DNA of 12,006 nucleotides from an uncultured beta proteobacterium (GTDB lineage Bacteria > Pseudomonadota > Gammaproteobacteria > Burkholderiales > Rhodocyclaceae), in NCBI GenBank assembly GCA_903930395.1, contig CAIYYE010000426.1:1-12006 (forward strand), given 5' to 3'. Numbering within the stretch: position 1 is the stretch's first letter; each line of letters opens with the position of its first letter. The notes below the pieces were generated by a model. That model saw nothing but the letters and a program-made list of their open reading frames with translations. It had not been told where the DNA came from and searched no databases. Below are positions 1 to 6,952 of the stretch, piece by piece. A program made the translations under genes and the position numbers.

Positions 1-4
1 TAGC

Positions 5-496
5 GTGAGCGGTATCATCAAGGCGCTGGGCAATGGCAACGATATAGAACTTCCCGACATGCACGGCTTCAGCGGCCTGCCGCTACGCACTGCCTGCTTT
101 GTCGGCAATCCGTCGATTGTTCGGGAGTTGCTGCGCCACGGTGCCAATCCGAATGCGGTGGCCTGTGACGGCCCCGGCGCACCGCTGAGACTGGCCCTGA
201 GAAAGGGCCACCAGGATATCGTCGAGCAGTTGCTGGAAGCCGGCGCAGTGTTTCCCGACGGTTTCGAAATACCCTATGAAGCGGTATCCACACCGGTGAC
301 CAAGGCCTCGCCCTCGACACGCACGCCGGACAACAAAGTCATCGAATGGACATCGCCCGAGGCGCCACTGCCTGGCGACGATGCCGATGCGCCAGGTCCA
401 TTCGGCACCGAAACCCGCCTGCTGAGCATGGACCTGCTTTTTCTGGAAGAAAACGAAATCCCGCTTGCCCCAACACCAGCGACCAAAAACCGCTGA
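5..496 (+). CDS. Ankyrin-repeat protein, possibly truncated at the left edge
   Basis: This reads as a short ankyrin-repeat protein. Two helix-turn-helix ankyrin units are visible at about residues 25-50 (ending in the RHGANPN turn) and 60-82 (APLRLALRKGHQDIVEQLLEAGA). They are followed by a tail of about 80 residues rich in Pro, Ala and acidic residues, with no domain I recognise. Ankyrin repeats mediate protein-protein contacts; no enzymatic motif or signal peptide is seen. The GTG at 5 is the first available start, but the frame stays open to the window edge, so the true start and further repeats may lie upstream. The stop is only 19 bp from the stop of the convergent permease gene. Confidence is good for the fold, and the partner is unknown. 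Confidence 0.7.
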   Translation: MSGIIKALGNGNDIELPDMHGFSGLPLRTACFVGNPSIVRELLRHGANPNAVACDGPGAPLRLALRKGHQDIVEQLLEAGAVFPDGFEIPYEAVSTPVTKASPSTRTPDNKVIEWTSPEAPLPGDDADAPGPFGTETRLLSMDLLFLEENEIPLAPTPATKNR

Positions 497-515
497 ACCC
501 GGCCAGACCGACGCC

Positions 516-2153
516 CTAACGCCGGCGCGCCGCGGTGATCTGCCGCGACAGCGCAATCAGTGGCAGCAAGCCGACTGCCACGATGGCGAGTGATGCCGTC
601 GACGCTTCGGCCAGACGCTCATCCGAGGCCAGTGTGTAGGCCTGCGTCGCCAGCGTATCGAAATTGAAGGGGCGCATCACCAGTGTGGCCGGCAACTCCT
701 TCATGACATCGACAAAAACCAGCAAGCCCGCCGTCAGCAGGCTGCCGCGCAGCATCGGCGCATGCACGCGGCGCAAGGTTTCACCTTGCCCGAGGCCGAG
801 GCTGCGTGCTGCGTCATCCATGCTCGGGGTAATCTTGGCCAGACTGGATTCGACCGTGTGCAGCGCGACGGCCAGAAAACGCACCAGATAGGCGTAGATC
901 AGCGCGGCGATGCCGCCGGTCAGAAGCAGGCCGGGATTATGCCCCAGCCATTGCTCCCATTGCCCGGCCAGCCAGTTGTCGAGGCGGGTCACGGGAATCA
1001 GTACGCCAACGGCGATGACCGCACCCGGCACCGCGTAGCCGAGGCCGACCAGGCGGTTCAGGCCACTCGCCAATGTCGATTTTGACAGGCGTGCGCCATA
1101 AGCCATGAGCAGCGCGAGCAGCACGCCAACGACGGCCGTCGCCCCGGCCAGCACAAAACTGTTGCGGGCAAGCATGAGAAAACGCTCGCCGAATTGCGCA
1201 TCGCCCTCGGCCAAAGCCATTTTCAGCAACAGGATCGCCGGCAGGATGAAGCCCAGCAACAGGGGTAGTGCACAGGCCAGTGTCGCCAGCCAGGCGGCCG
1301 GCCCACGCAGAGCGGCGCCAGCCATCGGCCGGTTACGCCCCGTCGTGTTGTGATAGCGCGCCCGGCCCCGCGAGCTGCGCTCGGCCATCAAGAGGATGAG
1401 CACGAAGGCAAGCAGCATGGCCGCCAGCTGCGCCGCAGCGACCCGGTCGCCGAGCGAGAACCAGGCGCGGTATATCCCGGTGGTGAAGGTATTGACCGCG
1501 AAATAGGCCACCGTGCCGTAGTCGGCCAGCGTTTCCATAAGGGCCAGCGCAATGCCGGCGACGATGGCCGGCCGGGCCAGCGGCAGGGAGACGGCAAAGA
1601 ATCCCCGCCACGGCCCCATCCCCAGGGTCCGCGCCGCCTCCAGCATGCCGCTGGCGCGTTCGAGAAAAGCCGTGCGGGCAAGCAGGTAAACATAGGGATA
1701 GAGGACGCTGACGAACATCAGCATGGCACCGGGCAAAGTCCGGATATCGGGAAACCAGTAATCGCCGCTCTGCCAGCCGAAGGTGTCGCGCAGCAGGGTC
1801 TGCACCGGGCCGACGAATTGCAGGAAGTCGGTATAGACATAGGCCATGACATAAGCCGGGACGGCCAGCGGCAGCACCATGGCCCACTCGAACAAGCGCC
1901 GGCCGGGGAATTCGTGCATGGCGGTCAGCCAGGCGGTTGCCACGCCAACGATGCCGACGCCGCAACCGACGCCGATGCACAGCCAGAGCGAGTTGCTGAT
2001 GTACTCTGAGAGAACGGTGTCGGCCAGATGCACCCAGGTGGCGCTGGTGCCGCCGACAAACAGATTCAGCCCGACGCTGGCCACCGGCAAGCCTGCCAGC
2101 AGGGCGACGACAACTCCGACCATCAACAGGGGGGAATAATGGGCTGTGCGCAT
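516..2153 (-). CDS. fbpB: Iron(III)-type ABC transporter permease, two fused membrane domains (FbpB/SfuB family)
   Basis: This is an inner-membrane permease of 545 residues, the usual length for FbpB/SfuB/HitB proteins, in which two BPD_transp_1 domains are fused. It has about a dozen hydrophobic segments. Each half carries a cytoplasmic EAA loop that docks the ATPase: residues 172-191 (starting EAARTLGMGPWRG) and 447-466 (starting DAARSLGLGQGET). Family knowledge says such permeases move Fe3+ delivered by a periplasmic binding protein. Thiamine, phosphonate or sulfate import by related permeases is the main alternative. It is divergent from the ATPase gene rather than collinear with it, and no binding-protein gene is in view. 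The ATG at 2153 has no Shine-Dalgarno sequence, and the only alternative nearby, Met11, has none either. Family assignment is strong and substrate is inferred. Confidence 0.85.
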   Translation of the reverse strand: MRTAHYSPLLMVGVVVALLAGLPVASVGLNLFVGGTSATWVHLADTVLSEYISNSLWLCIGVGCGVGIVGVATAWLTAMHEFPGRRLFEWAMVLPLAVPAYVMAYVYTDFLQFVGPVQTLLRDTFGWQSGDYWFPDIRTLPGAMLMFVSVLYPYVYLLARTAFLERASGMLEAARTLGMGPWRGFFAVSLPLARPAIVAGIALALMETLADYGTVAYFAVNTFTTGIYRAWFSLGDRVAAAQLAAMLLAFVLILLMAERSSRGRARYHNTTGRNRPMAGAALRGPAAWLATLACALPLLLGFILPAILLLKMALAEGDAQFGERFLMLARNSFVLAGATAVVGVLLALLMAYGARLSKSTLASGLNRLVGLGYAVPGAVIAVGVLIPVTRLDNWLAGQWEQWLGHNPGLLLTGGIAALIYAYLVRFLAVALHTVESSLAKITPSMDDAARSLGLGQGETLRRVHAPMLRGSLLTAGLLVFVDVMKELPATLVMRPFNFDTLATQAYTLASDERLAEASTASLAIVAVGLLPLIALSRQITAARRR

Positions 2154-2182
2154 GCTTGTGAAGGCGAATTATAATCGACGCC
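2154..2182. promoter_or_regulatory. Divergent intergenic region with palindromic ATTATAAT, candidate two-way -10
   Basis: The 29 bp between the two start codons contain ATTATAAT at 2168-2175, a perfect 8-bp palindrome. Read on the plus strand it gives TATAAT at 2170-2175, seven bases before the ATPase ATG. Read on the minus strand it gives TATAAT at 2168-2173, 14 bases before the permease ATG. If used, transcription would start at or next to the ATPase start codon and about 8 bases before the permease start. Neither gene has a Shine-Dalgarno sequence. I find no good -35 element at normal spacing on either side, so an activator may be needed or the match may be fortuitous. Confidence 0.4.
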
Positions 2183-3331
2183 ATGGCTCAACTTGAACTC
2201 AAAAGCATCGTCCAGCGCTACGGCACGCAGACTATCGTCGATGGCGTGAACTTCCAGCTCGAAGCCGGCAGCATCGCCTGCCTGCTCGGCCCCTCAGGCT
2301 GCGGCAAGACGACCCTGTTGCGCTGCATCGCCGGTTTCGAGGACATCGCCGGCGGCGAAATCCGCCTGCACGGCAAAATCGTCAGCCAGGCCGGCCAGCG
2401 CGTGGCGCCGGAAAAACGCCGGATCGGCATGGTGTTTCAGGACTACGCGCTGTTCCCGCACCTTTCCATCGAGGCCAATGTCGCTTTCGGCCTCGGCCAC
2501 AATCCAGGCGAGGAAGCCCATCTGCGCGTCCGTCAGTTGCTCGCGACAGTCGGCCTGCACGGCCAGGGCAGCAAATTTCCGCACGAACTGTCGGGCGGCC
2601 AGCAGCAGCGCGTGGCCCTGGCCCGCGCCCTGGCCCCCCGACCGGAACTGATCCTGCTCGACGAGCCCTTTTCCAACCTCGACGTCGGGCTGCGCGAGCG
2701 CCTGTCGGCCGAGGTCCGCGACATTCTCAAGCGAGAGGGATCGACGGCGATCATGGTCACCCATGACCAGCATGAAGCTTTCGCCATGGCCGACGAAATC
2801 GGCATCATGTACGAGGGCCGCATCCAGCAGTGGGATGTTCCCTACAACCTCTATCACCGCCCGGCCAACCGTTTTGTCGCCGACTTCATCGGCCAGGGCG
2901 TCCTGGTCACCGGCACGGTGGGCGACCACAACAGCGTACGCATGGAACTCGGCACGCTGACCTCCGACACCCCGGTCGAGTGCAACGAAACCTGTGCCGC
3001 CTGCGACAACGGCTGCAAGGTCGATGTCCTTCTGCGCCCGGACGACATCGTCCATGACGACGCCAGCCCGGTACTCGCCGAGGTGCTGCACAAGGCTTTC
3101 CGGGGCGCCGACATTCTGTACACGCTGCGCCTGGGCAGCGGCACGCAGGTGCTGTCGCTGGTGCCTTCGCACCACAATCACGCCCTGGGCGAAAAAATCG
3201 GCATCCGGCTCGACGCCGACCATGTCATCGCCTTCAAGAAACACGACGAATGCGACGACCCGGCCTGTGAAATCAAGCTGGAACAGAAGGCCAAGCCGAT
3301 AACCTGGCAGGCCGGCAGCAAACCGCGCTGA
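2183..3331 (+). CDS. fbpC: Iron(III)-type ABC transporter ATP-binding protein (FbpC family) with Cys-rich regulatory domain
   Basis: This cytoplasmic ATPase energises the importer whose permease is encoded divergently. All nucleotide-binding motifs are intact: Walker A GPSGCGKTT (36-44), Q-loop in VFQDYALF (84-91), signature LSGGQ (136-140), Walker B LILLDEP (156-162) and H-loop His194. A TOBE-like C-terminal regulatory region runs from about 240 to 355. The QDYALFPHL segment and overall layout fit FbpC/CysA-MalK-type importers. The unusual part is a cysteine cluster, C267-x3-C271-x2-C274-x3-C278, followed by a second pair, C357 and C362, and a PSHHNH stretch at 328-333. At 382 residues it is somewhat longer than typical FbpC, partly because of these insertions and a Lys-rich tail. 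There is no Shine-Dalgarno sequence, but the start fits the family's N-terminus. It heads a six-gene run with aat 15 bp downstream. Confidence 0.88.
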   Translation: MAQLELKSIVQRYGTQTIVDGVNFQLEAGSIACLLGPSGCGKTTLLRCIAGFEDIAGGEIRLHGKIVSQAGQRVAPEKRRIGMVFQDYALFPHLSIEANVAFGLGHNPGEEAHLRVRQLLATVGLHGQGSKFPHELSGGQQQRVALARALAPRPELILLDEPFSNLDVGLRERLSAEVRDILKREGSTAIMVTHDQHEAFAMADEIGIMYEGRIQQWDVPYNLYHRPANRFVADFIGQGVLVTGTVGDHNSVRMELGTLTSDTPVECNETCAACDNGCKVDVLLRPDDIVHDDASPVLAEVLHKAFRGADILYTLRLGSGTQVLSLVPSHHNHALGEKIGIRLDADHVIAFKKHDECDDPACEIKLEQKAKPITWQAGSKPR

Positions 3332-3346
3332 TACGCCCGAACCGGC

Positions 3347-4051
3347 ATGGTCCCCTATCTCGGCGCGCTCGACCCGTTTCCGCCGCTAGAGATGTCCCGC
3401 GACGACATGGGTGGCCTGCTTGCCGTCGGTGGCGGCCTGTTGCCGGATCGCCTGCTCGATGCGTACAGGCGGGGAATCTTCCCTTGGGGAACGGTCGATG
3501 GCCTGCCCTTGTGGTACTCGCCCGATCCGCGCATGGTGCTCTTCCCTGAAGAGTTCCGGCTGACCCGTTCGCTGCAGAAAACGCTGCGTGCCGGAAAATT
3601 CACTGTGCGCTTCGACTCCAACTTTGCCGGCGTCATGGCAGCCTGTGCGACGACGCCCCGTGCTGGTCAGGACGGCACGTGGATCACGCCTGAAATGATG
3701 GATGCCTACATTCGCCTGCATGAACTTGGCTGGGCGCACTCGGTCGAAACCTATGCCGGCGACACCCTGGTCGGCGGCCTTTACGGGCTGGCCATCGGTC
3801 GCATGTTCTACGGCGAATCGATGTTCTCCCATCGCACCGACGCCTCGAAGGTCGCCTTTGCCCACCTCGTACGTTATCTACTGGCCAAGCAATCAGGCAT
3901 GATCGACTGTCAGATGCATACCGACCACCTCGCCTCGCTCGGCGGCCGCGAAATCCCGCGGGCGAAATTTTTAACGAAACTCTCGGCCCTGATCTCCGCC
4001 GCACCCTCGCGTGCCCCGTGGTCGACCGAGCTCATCGATCTCAGGTGGTAA
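3347..4051 (+). CDS. aat: Leucyl/phenylalanyl-tRNA--protein transferase
   Basis: Aat transfers Leu or Phe from the charged tRNA to proteins with N-terminal Lys or Arg, marking them for ClpS-ClpAP degradation in the cytoplasm. The 234 residues match the family length, and the hallmark blocks appear in order: GGLLAVGG followed by DAYRRGIFPW near the N-terminus, WYSPDPRMVL, the TWI block, HSVE, GGLYG, and FYGESMFS before ASKVA. The C-terminal block has IDCQ and HLASLGG. The start at 3347 lies 15 bp after the ATPase stop, and the protein begins where the family normally begins. It is followed after 3 bp by bpt, its usual partner in betaproteobacteria. Assignment is very secure. Confidence 0.97.
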   Translation: MVPYLGALDPFPPLEMSRDDMGGLLAVGGGLLPDRLLDAYRRGIFPWGTVDGLPLWYSPDPRMVLFPEEFRLTRSLQKTLRAGKFTVRFDSNFAGVMAACATTPRAGQDGTWITPEMMDAYIRLHELGWAHSVETYAGDTLVGGLYGLAIGRMFYGESMFSHRTDASKVAFAHLVRYLLAKQSGMIDCQMHTDHLASLGGREIPRAKFLTKLSALISAAPSRAPWSTELIDLRW

Positions 4052-4054
4052 GCC

Positions 4055-4798
4055 ATGGCCCAGCCCGACGACGCCGCCCTGCCCTTCTCACTGCTGCAGT
4101 TCTACGCCACCTCGCCCTATCCCTGCAGTTACCTGCCAGATCGCGAAGCGCGCTCACAGGTCGCCACGCCGGCCCACCTGATCGACAGCGAAATCTACAG
4201 CGCACTGGTCCGTAACGGCTTCCGGCGCAGCGGCGTGTTCACCTATCGCCCGCATTGCGACCAGTGCCAGGCCTGCGTACCGGTCCGCCTGCCGGTCGCC
4301 GATTTCCAGCCCAATCGCAGCCAGCGCCGGGCCTCGAAGCAGCACGCCCTTCTGCGCGCCCGCGAACTGCCGCTCCTCTATTATGACGAGCACTACACGC
4401 TGTACAACCGCTACCAGCAGGCCCGCCACCCCGGCGGCGGCATGGACGAGGACAGCCACGACCAGTACGCCCAGTTCCTCCTGCAAAGCCGCGTCGACAC
4501 CCGGCTCATCGAGTTCTCCGAAGAGGGCATCGTCCGCATGGTCAGCCTGATCGACGTCCTTGACGATGGTCTCTCCTCGGTTTACACCTTCTTCGACCCG
4601 GACATCCCGGACGCCAGCTTCGGCACCTACAACATCCTCTGGCAAATCGCCCAGTGCCATGCCCTCGGCCTGCCCTACCTCTATCTCGGCTACTGGATCG
4701 CGGAAAGCCGCAAAATGTCCTACAAGGCGGCCTATCAACCCATCGAAGGCCTCATCGACGGTCGCTGGACTCTCCTCCCCAAAAAGCAAACCCCATGA
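4055..4798 (+). CDS. bpt: Bacterial aspartate/glutamate leucyltransferase (ATE1-related)
   Basis: Bpt adds Leu from Leu-tRNA to proteins with N-terminal Asp or Glu, feeding them into the same N-degron pathway as Aat. It is often annotated as arginyltransferase (ate) by homology to eukaryotic ATE1. The 247-residue sequence has the N-terminal domain with [15 protein letters not shown] and the cysteine motif [12 protein letters not shown] (C68, C71, C74, plus C24). The C-terminal acyltransferase domain has [33 protein letters not shown] and [12 protein letters not shown]. An AGGTGG at 4043-4048, inside the end of aat, is a good ribosome-binding site and suggests coupled translation. Its stop overlaps the next start in an ATGA. 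Assignment is very secure. Confidence 0.96.
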   Translation: MAQPDDAALPFSLLQFYATSPYPCSYLPDREARSQVATPAHLIDSEIYSALVRNGFRRSGVFTYRPHCDQCQACVPVRLPVADFQPNRSQRRASKQHALLRARELPLLYYDEHYTLYNRYQQARHPGGGMDEDSHDQYAQFLLQSRVDTRLIEFSEEGIVRMVSLIDVLDDGLSSVYTFFDPDIPDASFGTYNILWQIAQCHALGLPYLYLGYWIAESRKMSYKAAYQPIEGLIDGRWTLLPKKQTP

Positions 4799-5472
4799 AA
4801 CTCTGCCCCCTGATTGCCCTGCTCATCCCGCTTTGTGCCTTCGCCAGCGATGAACGCATCGCCTATAGCTGCGACAATGAGAAAGGCAGCGCTAGCCACA
4901 TCGACATTTCATTCTCGGCCGACATCTCCGGTCGCCCTCAGGCCACGCTCCATTTCGCCGATGAAGCCGTCGTCCTGCCGCAAGTACCCGCCGCCTCCGG
5001 CACCCTCTATCGCAGCGGCGACATACGCCTGCACAGCCGTGGCGATGAAGCCATTTTCGAAGACGGCAAAGGCAACCTGCGGCGCTGCCATCGTGGCAAC
5101 CCACCCGTTTCCCATCAGCCAGCACCGCCAGCCGCCACCAGCAGCTTCATCGACGTCGCCGGCAGTGTCACTTATCTCAGCCGTATTGCGCTGCCGCCCG
5201 ACGCCGTCCTCGACCTGCGCATCCACGCTGGTCGACGCACGCTGGTCGAACAGCGCTACGACTTGAACGGCGCCCAGGTGCCCATCCCCTTCAGCGCCAC
5301 GGTCGACCGCGACCTGATCGGCAAGAAGCAACAGCTCGCCATCAGCGCACGCATCACAGGCGGCGGCCGCCTGCTCTTCGTCAGCCACAAGGCCATCCCG
5401 ACGCCGCTCAATGGACAAGCCGTTCCCGTCAAACTCCGCATGAACAAGGTCAGTCGCCCCCATGGCCGCTAA
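4795..5472 (+). CDS. Exported MliC-YbaY two-domain protein
   Basis: This is a predicted periplasmic protein of 225 residues. A signal peptide with an AFA|S cleavage site ends near residue 18; there is no lipobox, because Leu precedes the Cys at 14. Residues 22-98 resemble MliC, the membrane-bound inhibitor of C-type lysozyme: YSC at 24-26, [12 protein letters not shown] at 61-72, RGDEAIFE at 82-89 and the closing Cys98, giving the expected Cys26-Cys98 pair. After a Pro/Ala linker, residues 119-217 resemble YbaY/YscW-type domains ([35 protein letters not shown]). MliC's conserved Lys appears replaced by Arg82. I chose the ATG at 4795 because it starts the signal peptide and overlaps the bpt stop; the frame is open upstream inside bpt. 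Domain assignment is by pattern, and lysozyme inhibition is an inference. Confidence 0.72.
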   Translation: MKLCPLIALLIPLCAFASDERIAYSCDNEKGSASHIDISFSADISGRPQATLHFADEAVVLPQVPAASGTLYRSGDIRLHSRGDEAIFEDGKGNLRRCHRGNPPVSHQPAPPAATSSFIDVAGSVTYLSRIALPPDAVLDLRIHAGRRTLVEQRYDLNGAQVPIPFSATVDRDLIGKKQQLAISARITGGGRLLFVSHKAIPTPLNGQAVPVKLRMNKVSRPHGR

Positions 5473-5854
5473 GCTGATGCTCGTCGCCGCGCTGGCCACC
5501 GCCGGCCTGGCCCAGGCCGACACTGTCGCCTGCCACATCACCTACGGCGGCGAGACCCGTATCGTCGAAGCCAGGCCCGTAGACTCCCCCTATGGCGTCG
5601 AAACCACCGCCATCGGCTCCTTCTTCCTGTTCCGCATCGTCTTTCGCCAGCAACCGGCCGACCTTGCCAGCATCAAGCTCTATACCTACGCCGACCGCGA
5701 CAGCGGGCCGGTCATCGTGCATCAGGCCAGCCATGCCTACCCGCCGGCCAGAGCCTCGGCCCATGGCTTCAGCGGACTCAATTTCGTCTATGAACCGGTG
5801 CGCGATGGCGAACTGCAATACTGGTGCGAGCTCAGGAAAGGGGCCGGAAAATGA
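5462..5854 (+). CDS. Hypothetical exported protein
   Basis: I do not recognise a family. The 130-residue product starts with a clear signal peptide ([19 protein letters not shown]) and probable cleavage before Asp20. That leaves a mature protein of about 111 residues with exactly two cysteines, C24 and C122, near its two ends, well placed for a disulfide. The body looks beta-rich, with aromatic and hydrophobic strands (TTAIGSFFLFRIVF at 48-61, IKLYTYADRD at 71-80, LNFVYEP at 106-112). The start overlaps the MliC-YbaY gene by 11 bp, with AAGGT at 5446-5450 as a possible ribosome-binding site, and the stop overlaps the next start by 4 bp. It is therefore almost certainly co-translated with two other exported proteins. 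An envelope or periplasmic role is the only inference supported. Confidence 0.8.
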   Translation: MAAKLMLVAALATAGLAQADTVACHITYGGETRIVEARPVDSPYGVETTAIGSFFLFRIVFRQQPADLASIKLYTYADRDSGPVIVHQASHAYPPARASAHGFSGLNFVYEPVRDGELQYWCELRKGAGK

Positions 5855-6822
5855 GCCCGGATTTTCGCGCCACGCTAGCTGCTTTTGCCCTCCTTCTAGC
5901 CACATCGCTCCATGCCGAGCCACTGACTGTCATCTTTGCCGGCGACATCATGCTCGACGATGGTCCCGGCCGCCTCATCGCACAAGGAGGTGATCCGCTC
6001 GCCCCCTTCGCCGCGATCCTCAAAGCCGCCGATTACCGCATCGCCAACCTCGAATGCCCCATTGCCGAGAGCGGCACCCCGCTCGACAACAAGATTTACA
6101 GCTTCCGCGCCAAACCGGCTGCCGTGCGCATCCTGCCCGGCCGTTTCGATGCCGTCGCCCTCGCCAACAACCACTCCGGCGACTACGGACAGGCAGCATT
6201 CATTGAAACCATGCGCCACCTTGATGGCGCAGGAATTGCCCATTTCGGTGGCGGCCGCAATCTTTCCGAGGCGCACAAGCCTCTGTGGATACGGCAAAAA
6301 GGCCTGCGCATCGCCGTCCTCGCTTACAACGAATTCAAGCCGCGCTCCTTTGAAGCCGGCGCCAGCTACCCTGGTATCGCCTGGAGCGAGGATGATCACG
6401 TGGTCGCCGACATCCGCGCCGCCAAACTTGCCGGGGCGGACCTCATCATTCCCTTCATGCACTGGGGCTGGGAGCGCGAAGCGGAACCCGGCCAGCGCCA
6501 GCGGCAACTTGCCCGCCTGATGATCGATGAGGGCGCCACGCTCGTTGTCGGCGGCCATCCGCACGTCACGCAGGGCGCCGAAATCTACAAGGGCAAGCCG
6601 ATCATCTACAGCCTGGGCAATTTCGTTTTCGACGGCTTCGAGCTACCCGCCGCCAAGCTCGGCTGGCTGCTCCGCGTCAAACTCGACAAGACCGGCGTGC
6701 TCGAATGGGAAACCCTTACAGCCCGAATGGACAACGATGGCACCCCACATCCGCAGCCCGGCACCGCCACCCCTTGCGGCAAGGCTGGAGACACTGTTGT
6801 TTCGCGCTGTGCAAGTCGATAG
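5851..6822 (+). CDS. CapA family exported protein (PGA_cap metallophosphoesterase fold)
   Basis: This 323-residue protein has an N-terminal signal peptide (hydrophobic stretch 8-20, cleavage after LHA at 20-22). It then has the CapA/PGA_cap domain, which shares the calcineurin-like dinuclear-metal fold. Visible metal-site blocks are GDIMLDDG (31-38), NLECPI (66-71), ANNH (105-108), HWGWERE (204-210) and GGHPHV (234-239), followed by SLGNFVF (254-260). In Bacillus the family is needed for polyglutamate capsule anchoring or export; other members have been linked to teichoic or polysaccharide processing. No capsule genes are nearby, so the substrate is unknown. An upstream in-frame GTG at 5824 would remove the signal peptide from the N-terminus. 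The ATG at 5851 is preferred: it overlaps the previous stop (ATGA) and has AGGAAAGG just upstream. It closes the six-gene run. Confidence 0.88.
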   Translation: MSPDFRATLAAFALLLATSLHAEPLTVIFAGDIMLDDGPGRLIAQGGDPLAPFAAILKAADYRIANLECPIAESGTPLDNKIYSFRAKPAAVRILPGRFDAVALANNHSGDYGQAAFIETMRHLDGAGIAHFGGGRNLSEAHKPLWIRQKGLRIAVLAYNEFKPRSFEAGASYPGIAWSEDDHVVADIRAAKLAGADLIIPFMHWGWEREAEPGQRQRQLARLMIDEGATLVVGGHPHVTQGAEIYKGKPIIYSLGNFVFDGFELPAAKLGWLLRVKLDKTGVLEWETLTARMDNDGTPHPQPGTATPCGKAGDTVVSRCASR

Positions 6823-6952
6823 ACCCGGCAATACCATCGCACCCCGATCCTAGGCTTGCTGACTGCTGTCAAGGCCACTGAACCAATCTTTACCTGCGCT
6901 GAAATATCACGATGGTATGCTGCGCGGCGAACCATTTTCCGGAGCTACTTCC

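Noticed and set aside
2294..3244. Long minus-strand open frame opposite the importer ATPase (316 codons)
   Set aside because: It is an antisense shadow of a strongly supported gene in GC-rich DNA. Its translation has no recognisable motif and it lacks a ribosome-binding site.
4654..4794. Upstream extension of the MliC-YbaY gene inside bpt (open frame from 4654)
   Set aside because: It would bury the signal peptide behind 47 residues encoded in an alternative frame of bpt. The ATG at 4795 fits export and the ATGA overlap.
6823..6952. Possible promoter before lemA (TTTACC at 6889-6894 and TATGCT at 6916-6921)
   Set aside because: The spacer would be 21 bp and each hexamer matches only 4 of 6. 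A promoter is likely somewhere in this 130-bp gap, but this pair is not convincing. No clear terminator hairpin is seen there either.
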